DNA of 53,517 nt from Muribaculaceae bacterium. Its GTDB lineage: Bacteria > Bacteroidota > Bacteroidia > Bacteroidales > G3-4614. Position numbers and translations under genes: made by a program. The notes under the pieces are model-generated. The model was not told where the DNA came from. It saw nothing but the letters and a program-made list of their open reading frames with translations, and ran no database searches. Positions 9,802 to 18,616 of this stretch are shown piece by piece. The DNA lies in assembly GCA_017546805.1 (NCBI GenBank), contig JAFYRT010000064.1:1-53517 (forward strand). Direction: 5' to 3'. Positions within the stretch are counted from its first letter, which is position 1. Each line of letters opens with the position of its first letter.

Positions 9802-11706
9802 TTACACAGCGTGGGTTATGTGGCGTACTTCGTAGATGTTTTTCATTGCTCTTATATCGTCTTCAACATCTTTCAACTCGTTAATAGAGTGAACATAGAA
9901 GACTATAGTACAGTCAATTATTTCATCTTCTGTAGTACTTTTTATGCTCTCTATACTCAATAGATTTTTCTGAGATATTTCGCTAACCAAATCCAATAAG
10001 AATCCGTCTCGGTTTACAGCTTTAATAAATATGGTTACGGGATATGTCTGATTCGAAGCATACAAGCATACGTTTTCAATAATATCGCCTTGTTGTGCGG
10101 CAACAGATATAGCTGTGGGACAGTTGCATTTATGAATTGTTACTGTATTATCCTCGTGTCTGAATCCAATAACCTCATCTCCGGGTAGTGGTTCGCAGTC
10201 GGGGCACAATATGTACTCAGTGGCGGCATCGCCTTTTTTAGCCTTTTCTCTTCTTAAATATTGTTTAATATATTGTATGGCTTTGTATGTGACAACATGG
10301 TCAAGCCAGCTCTCTTTCGGGTGATGGTTTGTCTCCGAACCAATCCTTACTCTGTCTCCGTGTTGTAGTTTCGTGAATATCGACATCAACTTATCGTTGA
10401 TTATGGCATATTGAGCATGCTCTCCTATATTTGAGTGAATTTCATATGCAAAATCCAGTGCTGTAGAACCACTTGGCATAATAAACTGAGTTCCGTTGGG
10501 AGAGAATACGATAATATCGTCGTTATAGAAAGTTCTGATTACGCTTTCAATACTGAAACCGCTCTCTTTGCCATGGAACGAAATATCTTTTAGAATGTCG
10601 CGGAACTTGGCAATCCAGCCCTCAACACCCGTTTCTCGTTCAACAAGGCAACCGTAATATGATCTTTCTCTCATGCTTGACGATTGTATATGCACCTCCA
10701 TCCATCTACCTTCGTTACCCATCAATTTACAGTGAAGACTATGATAACCGTTCTCTTTTGGTGTGTCAATATAGTTGTTTAGACTTCCGGGTTTCTCAAT
10801 ATAGAGGTCGGTTAGGATAGAGTAGATTCGCAAAGCCAAACGCTTCTCTGTTAGTCCCAACTCTTCCCAATTCTCAAAGGTGATGTTTATAACCCTTATA
10901 TGCTCAACCTCTTTGAATGAGATGTTTTTGGAGTGCATTTTACTCCATATAGAGTACACAGTGCGTTTGTCGCAGTCAATCTGAGCCTTAATGCCGTTTT
11001 CTTCGAGTTTTTCTTCAATTGCTCTTATCCATTTTTTTGCAGCGGGAGCATGCTTCTCGGCATAGTTGTCAATCTGCTCTTTTATATCGTCATATTCATG
11101 GGGTGAGCGATATTGCAAACTCAAATTTTCCAATTCCGATTTAACTTTATAAAGTCCCAATCGGTTAGCGAGAGGAGCATAAAAGTAGTCAGTTTCTCCA
11201 GCAATTTTAATCTGCTTTTCGGGCTTCATCGATTTTAGAGTACGCATATTATGCAAACGGTCGGCAAGCTTAATCAACAATGCTCGAATATCGTAGTGGA
11301 TAGAGTTCAACATCTGTTGAAAGTTATCAACTTGTTTCGATGTCTCATATTTGTCTCTCTTCTTTTTTGTCAATACATCCACCAAAAAGGCAATGTCTTG
11401 GCCAAATCCCATTTTAATCTCTTCAATGGTATGGTCGGTATCCTCCACAACATCGTGCAGAAGAGCCGCGATAGTTGGGTTTACACCCAATTTTAACTCA
11501 TCCAATACAATTTTTGCAACTGCAAGCGGGTGAGTAATATATGGTTCTCCGGCTTTTCTCCTTTGGTTAATATGAGCCATTTCGGCAAAACTATAACCTT
11601 TTCTTATAAGAGCCATCTCCTCATCATTGAAGCGTTTTGATGCACTATTAAAAAAGTCATCACGCTGCGCCCTCACCATATCCCTATAAATATCGTAACA
11701 TTCCAT
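9802..11706 (-). CDS. RelA/SpoT homolog: intact hydrolase domain, degenerate synthetase
   Basis: A 634-aa long RelA/SpoT protein that controls the alarmone (p)ppGpp. The HD hydrolase domain is intact: YITHP with H59, and ALLHDVVEDT with H84, D85, E88 and D89. The synthetase domain keeps YSIWSKM, NGYHSLH and E337. However, the expected GRPK reads CDKR near residue 247, and the magnesium-binding Asp of the DLxAxR motif is H269 (HIRVIN). A TGS domain lies at about 392-455 and an ACT domain at the C-terminus (about 560-634). It is therefore probably a hydrolase without synthesis activity. It begins 14 nt after the DUF2461 gene ends and is followed by SDR and ALDH genes. Confidence 0.93.
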   Translation of the reverse strand: MECYDIYRDMVRAQRDDFFNSASKRFNDEEMALIRKGYSFAEMAHINQRRKAGEPYITHPLAVAKIVLDELKLGVNPTIAALLHDVVEDTDHTIEEIKMGFGQDIAFLVDVLTKKKRDKYETSKQVDNFQQMLNSIHYDIRALLIKLADRLHNMRTLKSMKPEKQIKIAGETDYFYAPLANRLGLYKVKSELENLSLQYRSPHEYDDIKEQIDNYAEKHAPAAKKWIRAIEEKLEENGIKAQIDCDKRTVYSIWSKMHSKNISFKEVEHIRVINITFENWEELGLTEKRLALRIYSILTDLYIEKPGSLNNYIDTPKENGYHSLHCKLMGNEGRWMEVHIQSSSMRERSYYGCLVERETGVEGWIAKFRDILKDISFHGKESGFSIESVIRTFYNDDIIVFSPNGTQFIMPSGSTALDFAYEIHSNIGEHAQYAIINDKLMSIFTKLQHGDRVRIGSETNHHPKESWLDHVVTYKAIQYIKQYLRREKAKKGDAATEYILCPDCEPLPGDEVIGFRHEDNTVTIHKCNCPTAISVAAQQGDIIENVCLYASNQTYPVTIFIKAVNRDGFLLDLVSEISQKNLLSIESIKSTTEDEIIDCTIVFYVHSINELKDVEDDIRAMKNIYEVRHITHAV

Positions 11707-11720
11707 AATAGAGAGAAAAT

Positions 11721-12422
11721 TTATTTTGTAATTATTTCGTCAATTGTGTAATTTAAAAAATCATTTAATGTTTTTGCACTTTTATAAAATGTTGCAACCT
11801 CTTTAATCCAATCCTTTTCGAAAAAGAAATCATCAGGTAGATATTTAACCACTCCAAAATCTTTAAGTTTCAAAAGTTCTGGAAATTCAAAATTCTTGTC
11901 AAAACCAACAGGTAACTTTTTCAACGAGTTTTCAAAATTCAAACCACCGAAATTTTCGATAAAGCTACGTTCGTTTATAATATCGTTAAACTCCTCAATG
12001 TTTTCATATATGGCCCTGCGTTGAGCCTTAAGTAGAGCGGGAGAGGGGAACCAAAGTCCTGCGCAAACCATTGAGCACCCTGGCTCGATGTGCAGATAGT
12101 ATCCTGCGCGCTCTAATTTTTTACCCAATTTTGTGATAAAAGCACCGAGGTTGGTTTTGTATGGAGTTTTGTCGAACGAGAATCTCATATCTTTGTAGAT
12201 TCTGTAGACGCACTGTTTGGTTTGTACACCCTGTATTTCGCTATCAAATGTTGAGATGAGAGTTAAAAGCTGTTCAACATCACTCTCAAACTCGAGTCTG
12301 ATGTTGTCGTAATCGCGTTTGTTTTGCATAAACCAATCGCGATTGTTATTGAGCTTTAACTCATTTAAAAATTTAAAAGTATTCTTATTCATCTCAATAT
12401 TTTGGATGTTGCAAACTTTCAC
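11721..12422 (-). CDS. DUF2461 (TIGR02453) family protein
   Basis: A 233-aa protein of the DUF2461 family, with the N-terminal signature FLNELKLNNNRDWFMQNK and the central VYRIYKDMRFSFDKTPYKTN. Its function is unknown; members are cytosolic and widespread in Bacteroidota. The family usually starts a few residues before FLxxLxxNN, so the Met at 12392 (MNKNTFKFL) is at least as likely a start as the one at 12422. It overlaps nothing and sits 14 nt before the RelA/SpoT homolog, so both are probably co-transcribed. Confidence 0.88.
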   Translation of the reverse strand: MKVCNIQNIEMNKNTFKFLNELKLNNNRDWFMQNKRDYDNIRLEFESDVEQLLTLISTFDSEIQGVQTKQCVYRIYKDMRFSFDKTPYKTNLGAFITKLGKKLERAGYYLHIEPGCSMVCAGLWFPSPALLKAQRRAIYENIEEFNDIINERSFIENFGGLNFENSLKKLPVGFDKNFEFPELLKLKDFGVVKYLPDDFFFEKDWIKEVATFYKSAKTLNDFLNYTIDEIITK

Positions 12423-12551
12423 TAAATTGAATTATAACCCTGTAAGGCAATTCGTTAAGAATGCTAACAAAAATTCTACTCCAATTTACATAATTGGCAG
12501 TAAAGATAAACAAAAAAATCATTTGAAAATATTACCTAAGCAACATATTTT

Positions 12552-12582
12552 TTTGAAAATTGATTATCTTATAGTAACTTCG
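12552..12582 (+). promoter_or_regulatory. Promoter of the OPT transporter gene
   Basis: TTTG (12552-12555), 19 nt, then TAACTTCG (12575-12582; one mismatch to TAnnTTTG). The spacing is exactly that of the Bacteroidota consensus. It gives a leader of about 70 nt before the ATG at 12656. Confidence 0.7.
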
Positions 12583-12655
12583 CGAGGAAAATTTTAAAAA
12601 AGTACCTGAAACAGGGTAAAATAAGAGACTGTTTGAGTTTTATAAAGATTAGAAA

Positions 12656-14632
12656 ATGGAAGAACAATTGAAAGATTCGCTCCCCGAAAACGCATTCAGG
12701 GAGTTACAACCGGGCGAGGAGTATAAACCTGTGATGTCGCCCGACAAAAACTATCGCGAGGTAACACCATGGTCGGTAACATGGGGAATATTGATGGCAA
12801 TACTTTTCTCTGCTGCTGCAGCATACCTTGGATTGAAAGTAGGACAGGTATTTGAGGCTGCAATCCCCATTGCAATTATAGCGGTAGGATTGTCAAAGGC
12901 AACTAAACGTAATAATGCATTAGGCGAAAATGTAATTATCCAATCAATTGGAGCTTGTTCAGGAAACGTAGTGGCTGGAGCCATATTTACACTACCTGCA
13001 CTTTATATGCTCGATTTGGATGCTTCGTTTATGCAAATCTTCCTAAGTTCGTTGATTGGAGGTATTTTAGGAATACTATTTTTAATACCATTCCGTAAAT
13101 ATTTTGTTTCGGATATGCACGGAAAATATCCATTCCCCGAAGCAACAGCAACAACACAAATCCTAATTTCTGGACAGAAAAAAGGAAATCAAGCAAAACC
13201 TCTTATCATTGCAGGATTAATCGGAGGTTTGTATGACTTCATCCTCTCAACATTTGCGTGGTGGAGCGAGGTTTTGTCAACACGCTTCCTTCCATTTGGA
13301 GAAATGATTGCAGACAAAGCAAAAACAGTATTTAAAATAAATACAGGAGCGGCTGTATTAGGATTGGGTTACATTGTAGGATTGAAATACTGTACAATAA
13401 TCTGTGCCGGCTCAATCTTTGTATGGTTTGTATTGATTCCCGGAATGAGTGCAATCTTTGGCGATGTAATGCTATCAACAGGAATTACCGAGGCTGTAAA
13501 ACCAATTGGCGCAATGTCGGCAGAGGAGATATTTGCCAACTATGCACGCTACATTGGTATCGGTGGTATTGCAATGGCAGGATTGATTGGAATTATCAAA
13601 TCTTGGGGAGTAATTAAAGGTGCAGTGTCATTGGCAGGACGCGAGCTTAAAGGGAAAACAACACAAGTTGCAGTTGCAGTAAAACGCACCGATCGCGACC
13701 TATCGATGAAATTCATTGTAATATCTGCAATAATTACACTTGTGGCAATGCTGATGTTCTTCTATTTTGGAATCATAAGCAACGTAATGCAAGCGGTAAT
13801 TGCCTTTATAGTAGTTGCTGTAATAGCCTTTTTGTTTACAACAGTAGCAGCAAATGCAATTGCAATTGTAGGAACAAACCCTGTATCGGGAATGACTTTG
13901 ATGACACTTGTAATTTCATCGGTAATTTTGGTTGCAGTAGGTCTTGAAGGAGACAAAGGAATGTTGGCTGCCTTGATTATCGGAGGTGTGGTTTGTACAG
14001 CACTATCAACAGCAGGAGGCTTTGTAACAGACCTTAAAATCGGATATTGGTTAGGTTCTTCACCACGCAAACAAGAGAGCTGGAAATTCCTTGGAACACT
14101 TGTGTCTGCAGTAACAGTTGGAGGAGTAATATTAATATTGGATAAAACATACGGATGGACAGGCGAAGGAGCATTGGTTGCACCACAAGCAAACGCAATG
14201 AAAGCTGTAATAGAACCAATGATGTCGGGACAAGGTGCACCTTGGATGCTTTACGGAATTGGAGCAGCAATAGCACTATTGTTAACCGTATTAAAAGTAC
14301 CTGCATTAGCATTTGCATTGGGAATGTTCATTCCATTGGAGTTGAATACTCCATTGGTAGTTGGAGGTCTTATCAGTTGGTATGTAAGTACACGTTCTAA
14401 AGATAGCGATTTGAACAAAGCTCGTCAAGAGCGCGGAACACTTCTTGCATCCGGATTCATTGCCGGAGGAGCATTGATGGGAGTTATCAGTGCAGCAATG
14501 AAGTTTGGTGGATTTGAATATACTTCTCCTGTAGGAGATTTGGCAGCACAAATCATAGGATTGGTAGTTTACATAGCACTAATCGCATACTTGGTATGGG
14601 ATAGCATGCGCGCTAAAAAAGAGGATGCATAA
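12656..14632 (+). CDS. OPT family oligopeptide transporter
   Basis: A 658-aa inner-membrane protein of the OPT superfamily, a proton-coupled importer of small peptides or metal-chelate conjugates. It begins with a polar ~30-residue tail (FRELQPGEEYKPVMSP), then REVTPWSVTWGILMA and about 15 hydrophobic segments rich in Gly and Ala. Family features are the ATATTQILISGQKKGNQAKPL loop region (shown here only by its start at about residue 162) and the late KVPALAFALGMFIPL segment. It has its own promoter. The following acyltransferase is separated by a hairpin. Substrate cannot be told from sequence alone. Confidence 0.92.
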   Translation: MEEQLKDSLPENAFRELQPGEEYKPVMSPDKNYREVTPWSVTWGILMAILFSAAAAYLGLKVGQVFEAAIPIAIIAVGLSKATKRNNALGENVIIQSIGACSGNVVAGAIFTLPALYMLDLDASFMQIFLSSLIGGILGILFLIPFRKYFVSDMHGKYPFPEATATTQILISGQKKGNQAKPLIIAGLIGGLYDFILSTFAWWSEVLSTRFLPFGEMIADKAKTVFKINTGAAVLGLGYIVGLKYCTIICAGSIFVWFVLIPGMSAIFGDVMLSTGITEAVKPIGAMSAEEIFANYARYIGIGGIAMAGLIGIIKSWGVIKGAVSLAGRELKGKTTQVAVAVKRTDRDLSMKFIVISAIITLVAMLMFFYFGIISNVMQAVIAFIVVAVIAFLFTTVAANAIAIVGTNPVSGMTLMTLVISSVILVAVGLEGDKGMLAALIIGGVVCTALSTAGGFVTDLKIGYWLGSSPRKQESWKFLGTLVSAVTVGGVILILDKTYGWTGEGALVAPQANAMKAVIEPMMSGQGAPWMLYGIGAAIALLLTVLKVPALAFALGMFIPLELNTPLVVGGLISWYVSTRSKDSDLNKARQERGTLLASGFIAGGALMGVISAAMKFGGFEYTSPVGDLAAQIIGLVVYIALIAYLVWDSMRAKKEDA

Positions 14633-14653
14633 TCCGTTGTAATAAATCATAAT

Positions 14654-14691
14654 AACTTTTGCCTTCATTCTTGTGAGTGGAGGCAAAAGTT
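14654..14691 (+). terminator. Hairpin between OPT transporter and acyltransferase
   Basis: AACTTTTGCCT (14654-14664) pairs perfectly with AGGCAAAAGTT (14681-14691), 22 bp after the OPT stop. No T-run follows, so it may be a weak terminator or an mRNA end-stabilising structure. Confidence 0.5.
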
Positions 14692-14710
14692 GTAAATAAT
14701 CGAATAGATA

Positions 14711-15883
14711 ATGCAAACAAAAACAGTGACATCACAAAACTTTGTTGACACAAAACCGCACTACGAGTTACTCGATGGATTGCGTGGAGTGGCAGCTCTA
14801 ATGGTATTGATATACCATATATTCGAAGGTTTTGCCTTTGCCGAAGGATTTAACGGAGCAGGAGAGGGTATTATAGCAATCCTCAATCATGGGCATATAG
14901 CAGTAGACTTCTTCTTTATCCTTTCAGGTTTTGTAATAAGTTACGCGTACGATGATCGTTGGCAAAAGATGACAATAGGTTCATTCTTTAAACGTCGTTT
15001 AATACGCCTTCATCCAATGCTTGTAATGGGGGCTGTAATAGGAGTAGTAGCATTTGCTATTGAAGGTTTTAAAACTTGGAATGGCGAGGTAACGCCAGTA
15101 AGTTGGGTGATGTTGGCTATGTTGTTGACAATGTTTATGATACCTGCAATCCCGGGAGCAGGATATGAGGTAAGAGGCAATGGCGAAATGTTCCCTCTTA
15201 ACGGACCAATGTGGTCGCTCTTCTTTGAGTATATAGGTAATATATTGTATGCACTTTTTATTCGCCGACTATCAACAAAACTACTTGCAGCGTTGGCAGT
15301 GGTGTTAGGAGTGTTGCATGCTTGGTTCTATGTGTTTGATATATCGCAATACAACTGCGTTGGGGTGGGTTGGACAATAGATGCTGTAAACTTTTGGGGA
15401 GGAATGTTGAGAATGTTATTTCCATTTACTGTTGGAATGTTGCTGGCTCGTATATTTCGTCCTTGTAAAGTACGCGGAGCATTTTGGTTATGCTCAATGT
15501 TGCTTATAGTGATATTTGCAGTACCATTCATTACATTCAAACCCGAAGCGGTAAGTATAAATGCTCTTTACGAAGTGTTGTGTATAGCACTGATATTCCC
15601 TGTGATAGTATGGCTTGGAGCAAGCGGAGAGGCAAAAGGGGAGACAACAAAACGAGTAAACAAATTCCTTGGAGATATATCATATCCCTTGTATATCGTA
15701 CACTACCCAATAATGTATATATTTTACAAGTGGCTTATAAAAAACGAATATTATTCGTTGGGGCAAACCTGGTTAATACCTTTAGTGGTTGTATTATCGA
15801 GCATAGTATTGGCTTACGCTTTGCTAAAACTATATGACGAACCCATTCGACGTTGGCTTTCGTCAAAATTTATAAAAAGATAG
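14711..15883 (+). CDS. Acyltransferase 3 family membrane protein
   Basis: A 390-aa integral membrane O-acyltransferase (Acyl_transf_3). It shows the family start YELLDGLRGVAALMVLIYHI with the conserved R and H, then AVDFFFILSGFVISY, and FKRRLIRLHPM. About ten membrane segments follow, and the basic C-terminus LSSKFIKR is cytosolic. Such enzymes acetylate or succinylate cell-surface sugars. No polysaccharide locus is nearby, so the acceptor is unknown. It lies 78 bp after the OPT gene on the same strand and ends before a convergent hairpin. Confidence 0.92.
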   Translation: MQTKTVTSQNFVDTKPHYELLDGLRGVAALMVLIYHIFEGFAFAEGFNGAGEGIIAILNHGHIAVDFFFILSGFVISYAYDDRWQKMTIGSFFKRRLIRLHPMLVMGAVIGVVAFAIEGFKTWNGEVTPVSWVMLAMLLTMFMIPAIPGAGYEVRGNGEMFPLNGPMWSLFFEYIGNILYALFIRRLSTKLLAALAVVLGVLHAWFYVFDISQYNCVGVGWTIDAVNFWGGMLRMLFPFTVGMLLARIFRPCKVRGAFWLCSMLLIVIFAVPFITFKPEAVSINALYEVLCIALIFPVIVWLGASGEAKGETTKRVNKFLGDISYPLYIVHYPIMYIFYKWLIKNEYYSLGQTWLIPLVVVLSSIVLAYALLKLYDEPIRRWLSSKFIKR

Positions 15884-15907
15884 TTGTTTTGACTAACTGA
15901 TAATTCT

Positions 15908-15951
15908 AAGTCCCCGGAAGTTTTAACCAAAGTTATAACTTCCGGGGACTT
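15908..15951. terminator. Bidirectional hairpin between convergent genes
   Basis: A perfect 15-bp GC-rich inverted repeat (AAGTCCCCGGAAGTT at 15908-15922 and its complement at 15937-15951) lies between the acyltransferase and the alpha-galactosidase. T-runs are weak on both sides. Confidence 0.75.
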
Positions 15952-16037
15952 ACCGTTTAAATAAGAGTGAGATATCTATTTATATCAAACTTATTTGCAA
16001 AATGCCTAACTCCTAATTGAATACTAACAACTAATAA

Positions 16038-17816
16038 CTATTTGTTTACTATCACCACTTTATTCCCTACAATGTATTGTCCGTTTTCGAGGTCATCTGT
16101 GGCACACTCTCTCTTTACATTTTGTTTTATTAAAACTCCATTAATGCCATAAACATTAACATATTCGTCAGTAGAGGAGCCATTGATACTGTTTGAAGTT
16201 ATACCCGTTGGGTCGTTATTGACAATCTGCATATAGTCAATATTGGGCATCCATCCGGTAGAGTTGTAAAGTCTTATTTTATTATCCCCTCTTAAAAGAT
16301 TTAAGGTAACTTGTTTAGTTGCGGCATTTGTCCAACTATTGGAATTACATGATATGGTAGTTATATATTCATCATTTACGCTAATATTAATATCTCTATT
16401 CTCTCCTGTAATAAACGAAAGAGTCATAGTGTATTCACCTCCATTTTCGCTATAAACATTTTTCCATATCAAATCGTTCTCTTCGCTATTTCCTAACCAT
16501 TCAACGAATGCACCACCCGAGTAGTTATTGTTTTCGGAATATATAGCTGTTTCTGCCCATTGATTATTTTCCAACTCTTGATATGCCGATAACCAAGCTG
16601 TTTCTGCCTCATACAATGTTCTCGGATTTCGTATCTCTGCAGTTAATGAATATATGCGAGTGCCGTGAGCAGGAATCTGAACAGAAAATCTATCAGAATA
16701 ACTTCCTAAATTCTCTTTTTCAAATAAGTCTCTGATTTCGACATTTCCACTTAAATCAATGTCCTCAAAATCGATGGATATAGTTTGACTATAATCTGTG
16801 GGGTTATAAAATGCAATGGCACGCCTGTTACCTGCGTATTCCTCAATATCCTTAACCAAAACATAACAGCCGTTCTCTCTCTTTACAACATAAGCCTGTA
16901 TCCCCAATTTATCTTGATTGAGAGCGATAAGTTCCTCGTTCATCATCAAGTCGAGCGACTCCTGTGTTATTAAATTAATATCGCAACCAATAAGTAGAGG
17001 CGAACTCATGATACACCACATGCCAAAGTGAGTTTTATCCTCCTCTTTACTCAGACCTCTACCTACTTCAAGCATATCCATATCGTTGTATTTACCATCA
17101 CCTGTATATGCCGAGAGATACAAACTTTGACCTATAATACTTTTTATGGAAGCCCAACTCAACTCTATATCCTCTGTTGTTCGCCATGAGGTTGCAATAT
17201 CATGAACCCAAGTGCCTGGGAAAGCCCATCTGCAAATATTATATCTAACACCTCTTCTTTTAGTATTTTTAATAGCCTGATAAATTTCGGTATATCTCTC
17301 TTGCTCGGGTAAATCTAAGTTGTCAACATTATTGCCTGTTTCAGCTCCGCAATAATCGACCTTTATAAAATCGAATTTTAACTCTTTAAAGAAAAAATCC
17401 ATATCTTGCTGATCGTGTCCATACAAACCAACGCCTACGCCAATAGTGTCACCTTTCCAAAACGAGGCACAAGTATTTTTTCCGGCATCGGAATATATAC
17501 CGGCTTTCATCTTGTTTTCATGAATATAATCGACCAAAGGTTTTAAACCATTAGGGAAACGGGTGGGGTGGATTAGAAGTTTACCATTCTCATCACGACC
17601 TCCAAAATAACCATCGTCAATATTTACATATTTATAACCGGCATCTTTCAATCCGGTTTCAATCAACGCATCTGCTTGAGATTTTATAATATCTTCGCTT
17701 ATCTCAAACCCAAAAGCATTCCACGAACTCCATCCCATAGTTGGAGTTTCAACAGCTCTTAAAACACTTATTGAAAGTATAGATATAATTGAAATGAAAA
17801 TAAACTTGATTCTCAT
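16038..17816 (-). CDS. Alpha-galactosidase GH27 with CBM and T9SS-like tail
   Basis: A 592-aa exported GH27 enzyme that removes terminal alpha-galactose. The signal peptide covers about residues 1-20. The barrel starts TPTMGWSSWNAFG and contains YVNIDDGYF. The nucleophile is D154 in FIKVDYCG and the acid/base is D216 in WRTTEDI. After the barrel and a beta-sandwich, residues about 400-530 (YEAETAWLS ... GGAFVEWLG ... NIDYMQIV) look like a CBM35/CBM6 module. The last ~55 residues (VYGINGVLIKQNV ... LENGQYIVGNKVVIV) resemble a short T9SS sorting domain. It starts 6 nt after the cytidylate-kinase-like gene, an unexpected partner. Confidence 0.92.
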   Translation of the reverse strand: MRIKFIFISIISILSISVLRAVETPTMGWSSWNAFGFEISEDIIKSQADALIETGLKDAGYKYVNIDDGYFGGRDENGKLLIHPTRFPNGLKPLVDYIHENKMKAGIYSDAGKNTCASFWKGDTIGVGVGLYGHDQQDMDFFFKELKFDFIKVDYCGAETGNNVDNLDLPEQERYTEIYQAIKNTKRRGVRYNICRWAFPGTWVHDIATSWRTTEDIELSWASIKSIIGQSLYLSAYTGDGKYNDMDMLEVGRGLSKEEDKTHFGMWCIMSSPLLIGCDINLITQESLDLMMNEELIALNQDKLGIQAYVVKRENGCYVLVKDIEEYAGNRRAIAFYNPTDYSQTISIDFEDIDLSGNVEIRDLFEKENLGSYSDRFSVQIPAHGTRIYSLTAEIRNPRTLYEAETAWLSAYQELENNQWAETAIYSENNNYSGGAFVEWLGNSEENDLIWKNVYSENGGEYTMTLSFITGENRDINISVNDEYITTISCNSNSWTNAATKQVTLNLLRGDNKIRLYNSTGWMPNIDYMQIVNNDPTGITSNSINGSSTDEYVNVYGINGVLIKQNVKRECATDDLENGQYIVGNKVVIVNK

Positions 17817-17822
17817 AAAAAA

Positions 17823-18455
17823 CTATTTTAACAAACTACTTTTATACTTATTGGCAAAACTACAAATAATGTCACAAGTTTCGGAGATACCCAATAGGGA
17901 AGAATCTATTGATAAGTGGTACGATTTACCATCACCCCAAGTTTTATCGGTAAAGAAGTTATAATACGAAGCTCTCTGTTTATCGTGTCTCTTAACAATA
18001 GCTGTAGCATCTCTCTCAGAAATCTTATCGCGAGCCATAACACGTTCAACCCTTGCCTCGAATGGAGCGTGTAAAAACAGGTTTATGCAGTTAGGAAAAT
18101 CTCTGAGAACATAATCGGCGCAACGACCAACAATAATACAATTACCCTTCTCTGCAATCATCCTGATAACGTCCGATTGGCATTTGAAAATATGTTCGCT
18201 CGACATAGAATTATTGCCGTCATTGCCAATGCCAAGTGAAAACCAATTATTTGTAAAAATATTGGGAATTGAAAACAACTCCTTCTCATCGGCTTGCTCA
18301 AAGCAACTGCAATCCAATCCGCTCACTTTGGCAGCTTCGCTCAAAAGCTCTTTGTCGTAATAGTCAAACCCCAAACGTTTTGCAAGCTCTTTTCCAATAA
18401 CCCTGCCACCACTACCAAATTGGCGACCTATGGTAATAATAAACTTTTCAGCCAT
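17823..18455 (-). CDS. Cytidylate-kinase-like family protein
   Basis: A 210-aa P-loop protein of the cytidylate-kinase-like family (PF13189). It begins FIITIGRQFGSGGRVIGKELAKRLG, where GRQFGSGG (about residues 9-16) replaces the classical Walker A. It then has DYYDKELL, IIVGRCADYVLRD and RVERVMARD. Members are distinct from housekeeping Cmk and their substrate is not established. It is read with the downstream alpha-galactosidase (6-nt gap). It is divergent from the TPR gene. Confidence 0.87.
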   Translation of the reverse strand: MAEKFIITIGRQFGSGGRVIGKELAKRLGFDYYDKELLSEAAKVSGLDCSCFEQADEKELFSIPNIFTNNWFSLGIGNDGNNSMSSEHIFKCQSDVIRMIAEKGNCIIVGRCADYVLRDFPNCINLFLHAPFEARVERVMARDKISERDATAIVKRHDKQRASYYNFFTDKTWGDGKSYHLSIDSSLLGISETCDIICSFANKYKSSLLK

Positions 18456-18597
18456 ATCGTAAATTAATAAAACTGTTCTAAACCAAATTCTATAAAGTTT
18501 GTCATACTTACAAGTATAACTATAATCAACCGCTAAAATAAGAAATAAAATTTAAACAACTTCATAAAAAGCCTCTTAAAAAGACAAAAAAATGCAA

Positions 18598-18605
18598 TAT
18601 CTTTG
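18598..18605 (+). promoter_or_regulatory. -7 box immediately before the TPR gene
   Basis: TATCTTTG matches TAnnTTTG and ends only 11 nt before the ATG at 18617. The -33 site is weak (TTA). Transcription would start about 4 nt after the box, giving a leader of about 8 nt. Confidence 0.55.
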
Positions 18606-18616
18606 CACTTCGAAAT

